Assembly: GCA_029265125.1 (NCBI GenBank)
Contig: JAJUJX010000006.1
Location: 62,001 to 126,000 of the forward strand
Length of the DNA: 64,000 bases
From: Tolumonas sp008015085
GTDB taxonomy: Bacteria; Pseudomonadota; Gammaproteobacteria; Enterobacterales; Aeromonadaceae
Direction of reading: 5' to 3'
The first letter of the stretch is position 1, and every line of letters starts with the position of its first letter. Position numbers and translations under genes: made by a program. Under the pieces are notes generated by a model. The model did no database searches. It was not told where the DNA came from and worked only from the letters and a program-made list of their open reading frames with translations. Below are positions 1 through 8,178 of this stretch, one piece after another.

Positions 1-161
1 CCAAGCCCAACCAGATCCCGTTCGGCAATCAGGTCGCTCATGGTGTGTAACTTATCCATATTGACATAACCGACACCGCCCACCGCAATGGTGATGAGAG
101 TCAGCGTAATAAACGCCAGTAACAGGCGGGTGCGTAAACGCAGATTACCTAACAGATTCAT
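1..161 (-). CDS. Methyl-accepting chemotaxis protein, N-terminal fragment
   Basis: Only the first 53 codons are in the window; the gene runs off the left edge. The visible N-terminus begins MNLLGNLRLRTRLLLAF and then has a hydrophobic stretch ending near VGGVGYVNM. This is the usual MCP pattern: a short basic cytoplasmic tail, TM1, then the start of a periplasmic sensor domain. Its ATG overlaps the cheA TGA stop (ATGA, 158-161), so it is very probably translationally coupled to cheA and last among the visible genes of the chemosensory operon. The signalling domain is outside the window, so the MCP call rests on the N-terminal pattern and the operon context. Confidence 0.75.
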   Translation of the reverse strand, partial: MNLLGNLRLRTRLLLAFITLTLITIAVGGVGYVNMDKLHTMSDLIAERDLVGL

Positions 162-2350
162 GCTCTTCCCCTTGGTTCTGATTGTGCTGTGTCGCAGGGT
201 GTCGCCGTAACACTATTCAGGCGATGATGTACTCGTTTTTGTAAACCAGGTATATCAAGGATCAGGGCAACATGCCCTGATCCAAGAATGCTTGAGCCGC
301 TGATGTCATGCAGATGTTCGAACAAAGCCCCCAGCGGTTTGATGACGATTTGCTGTTCTCCTAACAGGTTGTCGACCACTAGCCCCATTTGCTGTTTTCC
401 TTGCCGCACGACAACGATGTTTTCCCGCTGAGGCTTTTTACTGCCGACACCAAAATGTTCGCGTAGCCGGACAATAGGCAGTGGCTTACCGCGCAGCTCC
501 AGATAGCTATAAGTCCGATCACCGATATCGCTGTGCCGGGCTTCGAGACATTCGGTGACGGATTCCAGCGGTAATACCAGCGGAGTATCACCGACACTGA
601 TCAGAAAGCCGTCAATAATCGCAAGAGTCAGCGGCAAACGGATACGCACACAGCAGCCTTTGCCCATCACGGAATCAAGTTCAATCGTGCCGCGCAGGGC
701 ATCAATGCTGCGTTTCACCACATCCATACCGACACCGCGGCCGGAAAGATTACTGATGCTGTCTGCGGTGGAAAACCCGGGAGCAAAAATCAGTTGATAC
801 AAAGCTTGATCGCTGATTAGGTCAGCTGGGGTTATCAACCCTTTTTCCAGAGCTTTTTCACGGATACGTCCGGGATTTAAGCCGCGGCCATCATCCTGTA
901 CTTCGATTACCACATTGCCGGACTCATGAAAGGCATTCAATTTCACGGCACCCTTGCTGCTTTTTCCGGCCTGAACCCGTTCTTCTGCGGGTTCAATGCC
1001 ATGATCGAGTGCGTTGCGTACCAGATGGGTCAGTGGATCGGCAATTTTGTCGACTACGGTTTTATCGAGCTCAGTTTCGGCACCGCTGATATGCAGCTGG
1101 ATCTCTTTATTCAACTCTTTACTGGTATCGCGCACCAGACGGTGGAAACGCATAAAGGTATCGCCGATTTCGACCATGCGCAGCCGCAGTGCCACTTCAC
1201 GGATCTGTTCCACATGCTGATTGATAGTGGACATGGCTTCCTGAATGGCTGAATTACCTTGCTGGCGTGCCAGTGTTTCGCCACCAGCGGCGGCAATTAC
1301 CAGTTCACCGACCAGATTGATCAGCTCATCCATTTTTTTCGCAGATATTTTCAGCTGAGCGCTGTCGTGCTGTTTCTGCTCGCGGATCTGCTGCTGTTTC
1401 TGCAGTGCGACATCGACAGCAACGGCAGGGACTACGCCAGCTTCTACCAGCACATCACCAATTCTGGGGGGAGGTGTTTGTTCGTTTTGTTTTTGCAGGC
1501 TGCGGTACAGCTCTTTTTCCGTCAGCAGGCCGCTGGCAATCAGAATTTCCCCGAGTCGGTCTTTTTCATCCGGCAGTGCTTCGATCAGTGCGAGATAATC
1601 CTCCACTTTGCTGTCGGGTGGCAGAATGCGGATCTGTGCCAGCTCCTGAATGAATTCAAAAACAGATTCAATGTCGGCTTTAGATGCCTCAGTTTTAAGA
1701 TCCAGCTCCAGACCGAGATAGCAGAGTTCAGCCTGAAAATCAGCCCATGCGGGCATATCGTTGTGCAGCAGGTAGATATGCTGAACCTGTCCTAACTTAC
1801 CCAGATAACGGACAAATGATGCCGGATCAAACCCGTATTGCAGCAACTGGCGATCAAAGCGCAGAGAGATATGCCAGCTGGCTGGTGGATCTGCTGGCGC
1901 GGGCTGCCGTTCTACGTTAACCGGGGCTTCCGTCGCTTCGACCGGTACCTGATTGCCGGCCAGTTTCTGTAGCAGAGACAGCAGATCGGCATGCATTTCG
2001 TCTATCGCTGACGGTGTGCCGCTGGCTTCCAGACTGAATATTTCACTACGCAGCACATCAAGCGCCTGCAGCAGAGCCCCGACCATTTCTTCACCAAGGG
2101 CCAGCTCACCGTCCCGTACCCGCATGATCAGGTTTTCCATCTGATGCGCGAAACGTACGAAGCTGTCGAGAGAGAATAAACCGGCAGAGCCCTTTAGCGT
2201 ATGCATGGCGCGAAACAAGCCATTGATGGTGTCTTCGTCAGCGGCCTGTTCATCCAGCGCCAGCAGTGCTGTTTCCGCATTCTGGATCAGCTCTTTGGCT
2301 TCTTCGAGGAAACTGACCAGCAGTTGCTCCCATTGTTCCTGATCAAACAT
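158..2350 (-). CDS. cheA: Chemotaxis histidine kinase CheA with MshEN-like insert
   Basis: Chemosensory kinase that passes phosphate from ATP through its HPt domain to CheY. Domains (730 aa from ATG 2350): HPt about 1-110 with phospho-His50 in HTLKGSAG; a P2-like region about 158-243; a pair of 24-residue motifs at 265-288 and 296-319 matching the c-di-GMP-binding MshEN pattern; dimerisation about 330-400; HATPase with N-box HLVRNALDHG (442-451), G1 DDGRGLN and G2 GRGVGMD; and a C-terminal CheW-like regulatory domain from about 577. The upstream in-frame GTG (2356) sits directly against AAGGA, whereas ATG 2350 has GGAG five bases upstream, so I chose 2350. The STAS gene ends 9 bases upstream and the next MCP overlaps by 4. 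CheA identity is secure; the MshEN assignment is my motif reading. Confidence 0.97.
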   Translation of the reverse strand: MFDQEQWEQLLVSFLEEAKELIQNAETALLALDEQAADEDTINGLFRAMHTLKGSAGLFSLDSFVRFAHQMENLIMRVRDGELALGEEMVGALLQALDVLRSEIFSLEASGTPSAIDEMHADLLSLLQKLAGNQVPVEATEAPVNVERQPAPADPPASWHISLRFDRQLLQYGFDPASFVRYLGKLGQVQHIYLLHNDMPAWADFQAELCYLGLELDLKTEASKADIESVFEFIQELAQIRILPPDSKVEDYLALIEALPDEKDRLGEILIASGLLTEKELYRSLQKQNEQTPPPRIGDVLVEAGVVPAVAVDVALQKQQQIREQKQHDSAQLKISAKKMDELINLVGELVIAAAGGETLARQQGNSAIQEAMSTINQHVEQIREVALRLRMVEIGDTFMRFHRLVRDTSKELNKEIQLHISGAETELDKTVVDKIADPLTHLVRNALDHGIEPAEERVQAGKSSKGAVKLNAFHESGNVVIEVQDDGRGLNPGRIREKALEKGLITPADLISDQALYQLIFAPGFSTADSISNLSGRGVGMDVVKRSIDALRGTIELDSVMGKGCCVRIRLPLTLAIIDGFLISVGDTPLVLPLESVTECLEARHSDIGDRTYSYLELRGKPLPIVRLREHFGVGSKKPQRENIVVVRQGKQQMGLVVDNLLGEQQIVIKPLGALFEHLHDISGSSILGSGHVALILDIPGLQKRVHHRLNSVTATPCDTAQSEPRGRA

Positions 2351-2359
2351 GGTCACTCC

Positions 2360-2668
2360 TTAATGCTGCGGAAGCACGATATCGTCACCAAACACGGAGG
2401 CGAGCTGAAACAGATCAATCAGTTCAATCACCGGTGGCGAATGACGCACCAGATGCAGGTTTTCACCCAGCCAATGATGCAGCGCAAGCAGAAGCTGTAA
2501 GCCTGCTGTATCAATCTCGTCGATACCCTGTAAGTCGATGGTCAGCGACTCGGGCGAGGTCAATGGTTTCAACGTGCTTTGCACTTCAGCGACTTCGTAA
2601 ATAGTCAGCGGGCCACGCAGCGACAAGTTCCATTGCCCGGAAGTGGTTTCTTCCAAAGTAACTGGCAT
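2360..2668 (-). CDS. STAS-domain protein of the chemosensory operon
   Basis: A 102-aa single-domain STAS protein (SpoIIAA/MlaB-like). The diagnostic segment is DEIDTAGLQLLLALHHWL; the residue at the usual phosphorylatable Ser position is Thr, so phospho-regulation by a partner is still possible. It lies between cheY (12-base gap) and cheA (9-base gap), and such proteins recur in accessory chemosensory clusters near CheA. A good SD (GGAGG) precedes the ATG. The precise role is unknown: it could be an adaptor, a phosphate sink or an anti-anti-factor. No cognate anti-sigma factor is visible in the window. Confidence 0.88.
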   Translation of the reverse strand: MPVTLEETTSGQWNLSLRGPLTIYEVAEVQSTLKPLTSPESLTIDLQGIDEIDTAGLQLLLALHHWLGENLHLVRHSPPVIELIDLFQLASVFGDDIVLPQH

Positions 2669-2680
2669 GCCTGCCTCCTG

Positions 2681-3046
2681 TTACATCAGTAATTTCTCTA
2701 CGGCAGCGAGCATCTGTTCGGGCTGGAAAGGCTTAACTATCCAGGCTCTGGCACCGGCGGCTTGGCCTTCGCGCTTTTTGGCTTCCTGTGATTCGGTAGT
2801 CAGCATAATGACCGGAGTAAACTTATGTTCGGGTTTGGCTTTGATCGCTTTAAGCAGCGAGATGCCATCCATATTGGGCATATTGACGTCACTGATCACC
2901 AGATTAACCCGTTGTGATCCCAGCTTATTGAGGGCATCAACACCATCACAAGCGTCAACGACGTTATAACCTTTGGTTAATAATGTGGCTTTGACTAATT
3001 GGCGGATAGACATTGAGTCATCGACTATTAATACAGTTTTACCCAT
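2681..3046 (-). CDS. cheY: CheY-type single-domain response regulator
   Basis: A 121-aa receiver domain with no output domain. The acidic pair is Asp9-Asp10 (IVDDS), the phospho-acceptor is Asp53 in ISDVNMPNMDG, the switch Thr lies in MLTTES (about 83-84) and the conserved Lys is Lys105 in IVKPF. It is the probable phosphorylation target of the adjacent CheA. SD GAGGTG precedes the ATG. Because this is an accessory-type cluster with a STAS partner, the output need not be the flagellar motor; pili, a biofilm output or a diguanylate cyclase are possible and cannot be decided from sequence. Confidence 0.95.
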   Translation of the reverse strand: MGKTVLIVDDSMSIRQLVKATLLTKGYNVVDACDGVDALNKLGSQRVNLVISDVNMPNMDGISLLKAIKAKPEHKFTPVIMLTTESQEAKKREGQAAGARAWIVKPFQPEQMLAAVEKLLM

Positions 3047-3054
3047 GGCTCACC

Positions 3055-4155
3055 TCAAAAGAACGTAATGTCACTGTTTGTGCTCTGGCTGATACGCCCC
3101 TGAAATTCTTCTTCTGTGCTGAATCTTCGTTCAAACTCCTGCTTCCAGCTTTTTTCATCTAACTGACTGATATTGTCATCGACGGTAATGGCAATATTGT
3201 GTATGTCGGTTTGCAGGTGATGCAGGATCTGGTTGACCCGATCCTGAAACTGCAGCTTGATGATTATTTGTTCGATATTGTTTTCTGTTTCGCAGGATAG
3301 GGTATGCAGACGGTGTCCGGACTCATGCAGTAAATTGATTTCATCACCCAGCCGGGCAGTGACATCGTTGATGGAGCGATCCAACAGCGCCAGATTACTT
3401 TCATCATGTTCCACCAGACGGTGAGCCGCATTGATAGTGGCTTGAATGGCTGTGGTGATGGCTTCAATTTTCTGGCCAATGTCCCGGCCGGTTTCCCCTG
3501 ATTTACCAGACAAGGTTCTGACCTCATCGGCGACCACGGCAAAGCCTCGTCCGGCTTCACCTGCCCGGGCAGCTTCAATAGCTGCGTTCAGCGCCAACAG
3601 GTTGGTCTGACTGGCCAGCATCTGAACGGATGCAGCCATTTTTTTCATCTCATCCATGTAGTGCGCCAGATTGGCGATGGTATTTTGCAACTCGTTTTTA
3701 TGTGTGATCCCGGAATGAAAGGCTTCAATGACAGCCGCCAGCTTGATCTGGGTTTCATCCAGCGTACGGGTGATCATGGAGTCTTTATTGTCCGCGCCGA
3801 ACAAAGACAGAGAGGACGAATTCTCCTGACGCATACGAGCAGCCATATCGTTAAAAGGCTGAATTAATCCTTCAATATTGTGCTGCACCAGATCGCTGGC
3901 TACCTGAACCTGTTGTCCCCAGGCCGTCATTACGCGGTTTAATATGCTGAGCTGCGGAAGAGTAACAGGCTCATCAACGGTTTCGGTGAGTGGTTCGTTC
4001 GTGATGACGGCAGCAGGTATTCGCTGCCTGGCCTGATAGATAACCAGTAACTGGATTGCCAGACTAACGACCAGAAAGGCATAACCAGCGGCAGGCAAAT
4101 CAAGGATGAGTAAACCGGTTCCAATAAGGGTAAAAACCCAGGCAATCCAGGCCAT
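3055..4155 (-). CDS. Short membrane-anchored methyl-accepting chemotaxis protein
   Basis: First gene of the chemosensory operon. About 366 aa: two closely spaced N-terminal TM segments (about residues 3-42) with no room for a periplasmic sensor domain, no evident HAMP domain, then a cytoplasmic signalling domain with the conserved tip QTNLLALNAAIEAARAGEAG at about 183-202 followed by RGFAVVADEVRTLS. It may therefore sense through its membrane segments or through a partner protein. ATG 4155 is preferred over ATG 4161 because GGGAG lies 7 bases upstream of 4155 but only one base from 4161. cheY follows after 8 bases. Confidence 0.9.
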   Translation of the reverse strand: MAWIAWVFTLIGTGLLILDLPAAGYAFLVVSLAIQLLVIYQARQRIPAAVITNEPLTETVDEPVTLPQLSILNRVMTAWGQQVQVASDLVQHNIEGLIQPFNDMAARMRQENSSSLSLFGADNKDSMITRTLDETQIKLAAVIEAFHSGITHKNELQNTIANLAHYMDEMKKMAASVQMLASQTNLLALNAAIEAARAGEAGRGFAVVADEVRTLSGKSGETGRDIGQKIEAITTAIQATINAAHRLVEHDESNLALLDRSINDVTARLGDEINLLHESGHRLHTLSCETENNIEQIIIKLQFQDRVNQILHHLQTDIHNIAITVDDNISQLDEKSWKQEFERRFSTEEEFQGRISQSTNSDITFF

Positions 4156-4328
4156 AACCATGCTCCCGTACTTTAGAATTATAGGGTTTCAACTTTAAAG
4201 ATTAGATGATGAGTTGGCTGGTGCCAGTCGGAAAGTAAAAAGATTATCTTTTGAATAAGAAACTGTGAGCGGATAAACAGCTGTCACGAAGGGAAAATAG
4301 TGAGAGGTACTGAGGATAAATCCATCAT

Positions 4329-4346
4329 CCCCCGGTTGTCCGGGGG
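4329..4346 (-). terminator. GC-rich hairpin after the ammonium transporter gene
   Basis: Perfect 7-bp stem CCCCCGG/CCGGGGG with a TTGT loop, 13 bases past the transporter stop codon. No T-tract follows on the minus strand, so intrinsic termination would be weak; it could instead be an mRNA-stabilising end. Confidence 0.4.
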
Positions 4347-4358
4347 AGAGGGTAAAAT

Positions 4359-5573
4359 TCAAGAATTCATATCATCCATGATGGCACTGATTTTGTGGAT
4401 GGCCAGGTCAGCCCCTTCGTGCTCATCTTCCTGTGACAGGCGCAGACCAACAAATTTCTTCATGGCACCATAAACCAGCAGAGCACCTAACACCGCGATG
4501 ACGATACCCATCACAGTGCCGAGCAACTGAGACATGAATGACACGCCACCGATACCGCCCAGTGCCTGACTACCAAAGATCCCGGCAGCAATACCACCCC
4601 AGGCACCACACAGGCCGTGCAGAGGCCAGACCCCAAGGACGTCGTCAATTTGCGGACGGCGTTGCAGGAAGGTAAACACCACGATGAAAATTGCACCTGC
4701 CACACCACCCACGACCAATGCACCAACAGGATGCATTAGATCGGAGCCGGCACAGACAGCCACCAGACCAGCCAGCGGACCGTTATGGATAAAGCCGGGG
4801 TCATTTTTACCAAGGAACAGCGCGACCAGTGTACCGCCAACCATCGCCATGAGTGAGTTAACGGCGACCAGACCACTGATTCCGCTCAGTTTTTGTGCTG
4901 ACATCACATTAAAACCAAACCAGCCGACAATCAGGATCCAGGCACCCAGTGCCAGCATCGGAATATTCGATGGTGCAAAACTGAAAATCTGTTTGCCTCG
5001 GATACGACCACGGCGCATACCCAATAGTGTCAGGGCAACCAGGCCAATCCAGCCACCGACCGCATGAACTACCACTGAGCCGGCAAAGTCATGAAATGGT
5101 GCACCAAATGTTGCGGTGAGCCATTCCTGAACGCCCCAGCGGCCATTCCAGGCGATGCCTTCAAATAGCGGATAGATCAGACCAACAATCAGGAAAGAGC
5201 TGCACAGCATAGGGTAGAAACGGGCACGCTCTGCGATACCTCCGCTGACAATCGCCGGAATAGCCGCTGCAAAGGTCAGCAGGAAGAAGAAACGGGTCAG
5301 CTCCAGCCCGTTCTGACTCATCAGAGTAGTGGCACTGCTCAGGAAGGTTTTATCGTAGGCCAGATAATAACCGATGAAAAAATAGGCAATGGTTGAGACA
5401 CCAAAATCGGTGATGATTTTAACTAGTGCATTGACCTGGTTTTTGTTACGTACGGTGCCGAGTTCCAGAAAGGCAAAACCGGCGTGCATGGCCAGAACCA
5501 TAATGGCCCCAAGCAGTAAGAACAGGGTATCAGCACCACTGGTTAGGGTTGCAATTGCATTTGTGGTTTCCAC
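4359..5573 (-). CDS. amt: Ammonium transporter, Amt family
   Basis: Inner-membrane ammonium channel of the Amt/Mep/Rh family, 404 aa and about 11 TM helices. Family marks: the N-terminal MHAGFAFLELGTVRNKN segment, a first pore-His region VVHAVGGWIG, and a second pore-His region HGLCGAWGGIAAGIFG; together these supply the twin histidines of the conduction path. The longest reading starts at TTG 5576, but GTG 5573 lies 6-7 bases from AAGGAG and is the better start. No glnK/PII gene is adjacent, unlike the common glnK-amtB pair, so coupling to PII would be in trans. No clear sigma-54 promoter was found upstream. Confidence 0.95.
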   Translation of the reverse strand: METTNAIATLTSGADTLFLLLGAIMVLAMHAGFAFLELGTVRNKNQVNALVKIITDFGVSTIAYFFIGYYLAYDKTFLSSATTLMSQNGLELTRFFFLLTFAAAIPAIVSGGIAERARFYPMLCSSFLIVGLIYPLFEGIAWNGRWGVQEWLTATFGAPFHDFAGSVVVHAVGGWIGLVALTLLGMRRGRIRGKQIFSFAPSNIPMLALGAWILIVGWFGFNVMSAQKLSGISGLVAVNSLMAMVGGTLVALFLGKNDPGFIHNGPLAGLVAVCAGSDLMHPVGALVVGGVAGAIFIVVFTFLQRRPQIDDVLGVWPLHGLCGAWGGIAAGIFGSQALGGIGGVSFMSQLLGTVMGIVIAVLGALLVYGAMKKFVGLRLSQEDEHEGADLAIHKISAIMDDMNS

Positions 5574-5847
5574 CAAAGTCTCCTTATTGATCTCTACTCC
5601 ACCCCAAACAGGTGCCCGTGTTCCCGGTTTGTATCAATTTGGGTCTGTGTTTGCTCAAATATGAATCAATCCCGCTATTGGGGCACAAAAAGGATTCACA
5701 ATGTGTGCCAATATGGTGGTTTTGGCTTTTTATCCTTACAGAACAGTTGGTTATTTGGCAGTTTATCTGTATCAACAAGAGAAAAATGTTATTTCCTACC
5801 TGTTTTGGTGCTGTAATGCACAAAAAAAATGCACAACCCAGAAAAGC
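5574..5847. other. Intergenic region upstream of the ammonium transporter
   Basis: This gap must hold the leftward amt promoter. I looked for a sigma-54 GG-N10-GC element and found none. Around 5806-5837 the sequence GGTGC-TGTAA-TGCAC is followed by a second TGCACAA. These half-sites resemble NtrC half-sites, but the first pair is in the opposite order to a normal NtrC palindrome, so I do not call a site. The small open frames here show no recognisable protein. Confidence 0.4.
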
Positions 5848-5882
5848 AGAAAAAATAAAGCCCATGCCGGAAGACATGGGCT
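5848..5882 (-). terminator. Intrinsic terminator of the hem operon
   Basis: Perfect 8-bp stem AGCCCATG/CATGGGCT (5859-5866 and 5875-5882) with an 8-nt loop. On the minus strand it is followed by TTTATTTTTTCTG. It lies 34 bases past the hemY stop codon. Confidence 0.88.
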
Positions 5883-5916
5883 GGTGAAAAAATCAGATAT
5901 CCCTGACTTTTGCCAA

Positions 5917-7086
5917 TTAACTCAGGCTTAATCGATAATATTCGGCCGCTTTTTCAAACAGACGCTGCTGTTCCATGATGGAAGCCAGTGTGCGGCGATC
6001 GACGGATGTGGGTTGTAGCGACACACAGCGCTCCAGATACCCCTGTGCCTGTACATACTGCCCCTGATGGTAGTAAAGATGGCCCAGCGCCGACAGTAAG
6101 GCTGGCGATTGCGGATGATGCTTCAACTGACGCAGTAACTGTTGCATCAGCGGTGTGTAATCCGTCAGTTTCAATGCAGCACAGCGTTGCCATACAGCTT
6201 CATCACCGTGTTTACGCAGTAGCGGCGCCAGCTGTTCATAAGCCAGCTGATACTGTTGATGTTCGATCAGCGTATCAGCGAGTACCAGTTTCAGCTGCGT
6301 ATCATGGCGGATAGTCCGTGGTTGCTGTTGCCAGAAAGCCAGCAGGGCATCTTCGCTCTGTGTCTGCATGATCTGGCTAAACAATGCCCGGTAACTTGCC
6401 TGTTGTGCGGCAGTCAGCTCTGTATCGTTCAGTAACCGCTGTTTGTGCAGTAAAGGCAGTAAAGCTAATTCTTCTTTCCATGCCTGCTGTGACCGGTAGA
6501 TATCGCGTAACCGCTGCAGTATTTGCGGATGATGTGGCCAGCGCTGACGTAAGGTTTCCAGCAGCTCGCGGCTTTGCTGCCATTCCCCCTGATCCTGCAG
6601 CAGACGAACCTGGGTCAGCTGAATCGCCAGTTGTGCTTGTGGATCGAGTTCGCCAGCTTTAATCAAATATTCGTCTCGTTTCTGATAGGCGCCCTGTGCA
6701 TGTGCAGCTTCAGCCGCTGACAGATAATTCAGCAGCGGCAGATCGCTTTGCTCCGCACTGCGTAACATCAGGTGTTCGGCACGCTGGTATTCGCCTTCAG
6801 CCAGGGCGGTCATCCCTTTTTGGGTCTGACGCTGAGCTTTCAGGTAGCGGCGATTACCCCACCAGCCTCGCAGCCCCCGACGTACACTGAATAACCGGGA
6901 CAGCAGTCCTTCAGTCATCAGTAATACAATGTAGAAGACGAATGCGATGATCGCTGCCGTAACAACGCTCATTTCGATGGTATAGCCAGCCACTGCAATC
7001 ATCACATAACCCTGATGATCAGCCAGTTGCGGTCCTAGCAGGAGCGCGGCAGCCAGAATCACCAGTAAGAGTATCAGACGGATCAT
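5917..7086 (-). CDS. hemY: HemY, membrane TPR protein of the haem operon
   Basis: A 389-aa inner-membrane protein encoded last in hemCDXY. Two TM segments occupy about residues 3-60 (LILLLVILAAALLLGPQL, then IEMSVVTAAIIAFVFYIVLL), followed by the HemY N-terminal domain and a TPR-rich region with repeats such as ALGHLYYHQGQYVQAQGYLE near the C-terminus. This is the proteobacterial HemY, unrelated to the Bacillus protoporphyrinogen oxidase of the same name. Its exact function is unsettled; a scaffolding role in haem synthesis is usually suggested. It starts 12 bases after hemX and is followed by a strong terminator. Confidence 0.95.
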   Translation of the reverse strand: MIRLILLLVILAAALLLGPQLADHQGYVMIAVAGYTIEMSVVTAAIIAFVFYIVLLMTEGLLSRLFSVRRGLRGWWGNRRYLKAQRQTQKGMTALAEGEYQRAEHLMLRSAEQSDLPLLNYLSAAEAAHAQGAYQKRDEYLIKAGELDPQAQLAIQLTQVRLLQDQGEWQQSRELLETLRQRWPHHPQILQRLRDIYRSQQAWKEELALLPLLHKQRLLNDTELTAAQQASYRALFSQIMQTQSEDALLAFWQQQPRTIRHDTQLKLVLADTLIEHQQYQLAYEQLAPLLRKHGDEAVWQRCAALKLTDYTPLMQQLLRQLKHHPQSPALLSALGHLYYHQGQYVQAQGYLERCVSLQPTSVDRRTLASIMEQQRLFEKAAEYYRLSLS

Positions 7087-7098
7087 CCTTAGCTCTCC

Positions 7099-8160
7099 TT
7101 AGCGTGCAGCCGGTGCAGTTTGCCAGCGCTCAGCCTGTGCTTTTTCCAGCAAAGGCTGTACGGCAAAACTTTTCGGATAGTGAGAACTGATATCAGCTTC
7201 CTGCAGTGCCGCCAGTTCCTTTTGCATGAACTGGGTCGCGCTGTCATCGGCTTCGTAGTAGTCATGTAGCCAGCTTTGTGCTTTCTGCAGATGATTGCGG
7301 AAATTAGCCTGATCCTGTTGTAACAGGTTCAGTTGCGCCAGCTGCAACTGCAGACGCAGATTTTCCAGCAGATAAGCCGATTGTTCCGGTGACAGCAGGG
7401 CCTCAACATTGCCATCGTGCCGGCGAATGGTAATGAAATGCTCGGCAAACTGCTGGGCACTTTTCTTCAGATTGGTCTGCCAGTCGCTGACCTGATCGCT
7501 GATCTCATCGCTGGTCGGGTCTTGCTCGAGCTTTGGTTCCAGCCCCTTGATTTTCAGCTGGTCGATATTATCCAGCAGCGTACCGATACGCAGAGACAAA
7601 CCTTCCCGGTCTGCTTCGGCCGCTGATTTTACGGCTGCAATATCTTCTGCCAGCGCTTTACGTAATGGGATCAAGGAGGGATCGGCAATGGCCATGATCC
7701 GGCTGTCGGCATCAGTCAGCAGGGCACCGGCCGTGGTTTTATCCTGTTCCAGCCAGAGTTTGCGACCAGCCATTCGGACCAGATAACCGGCTTCAGCCAG
7801 CATCCAGTCATTCGGACGCTGATGCTCTTTTTCTAGCCATTTCTGTTCCAGTTCACGCTGACGGCCATCCAGTTTCAGTTGTTGCTCACCAAGGTTGGCC
7901 AACGATGCTTTTATCAGCTGCTGATTTTCTTCCTCTGGAGATTGTTCACTCCGCAGCTGCGACAATTCTGAGCGCAGCGCAGTCAGCTCCTGCCGGGCCA
8001 GCTGTTGTTGCTGATAGGAGTAAACGCTGAAAGCGCCAATTCCGGCGATCAGGATCAGCAATAAACCAATGGCTGTTTTCGAAGAGGAACTGCGTCGGGC
8101 GGTGTGGGGTTTCGGTTCTTGTCCTGCTGGTGGCAGAGAGGGTTGCTGTGCTTCGCTCAT
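7099..8160 (-). CDS. hemX: HemX, putative uroporphyrin-III C-methyltransferase-like membrane protein
   Basis: A 353-aa protein with a cytoplasmic Ser/Lys-rich tail, one TM helix at about 30-50 (AIGLLLILIAGIGAFSVYSY), then a long Gln/Glu-rich coiled coil (about 50-115) and an alpha-helical domain. This is the standard architecture of proteobacterial HemX. Despite the historical name, no methyltransferase motif is visible and enzymatic activity is doubtful. It lies 18 bases after hemD and 12 before hemY, so the three are co-transcribed. Confidence 0.95.
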   Translation of the reverse strand: MSEAQQPSLPPAGQEPKPHTARRSSSSKTAIGLLLILIAGIGAFSVYSYQQQQLARQELTALRSELSQLRSEQSPEEENQQLIKASLANLGEQQLKLDGRQRELEQKWLEKEHQRPNDWMLAEAGYLVRMAGRKLWLEQDKTTAGALLTDADSRIMAIADPSLIPLRKALAEDIAAVKSAAEADREGLSLRIGTLLDNIDQLKIKGLEPKLEQDPTSDEISDQVSDWQTNLKKSAQQFAEHFITIRRHDGNVEALLSPEQSAYLLENLRLQLQLAQLNLLQQDQANFRNHLQKAQSWLHDYYEADDSATQFMQKELAALQEADISSHYPKSFAVQPLLEKAQAERWQTAPAAR

Positions 8161-8178
8161 CTGTTTTTATCCTCTGAA

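Noticed and set aside
5806..5837. NtrC-like half-sites upstream of amt
   Set aside because: GGTGC and TGCAC are arranged in the reverse order of a real NtrC palindrome, and no sigma-54 promoter accompanies them.
5584..5931. Several overlapping 75-97 codon frames upstream of the ammonium transporter
   Set aside because: No SD, no domain, and they cross the hem terminator; the region is better read as intergenic control DNA.
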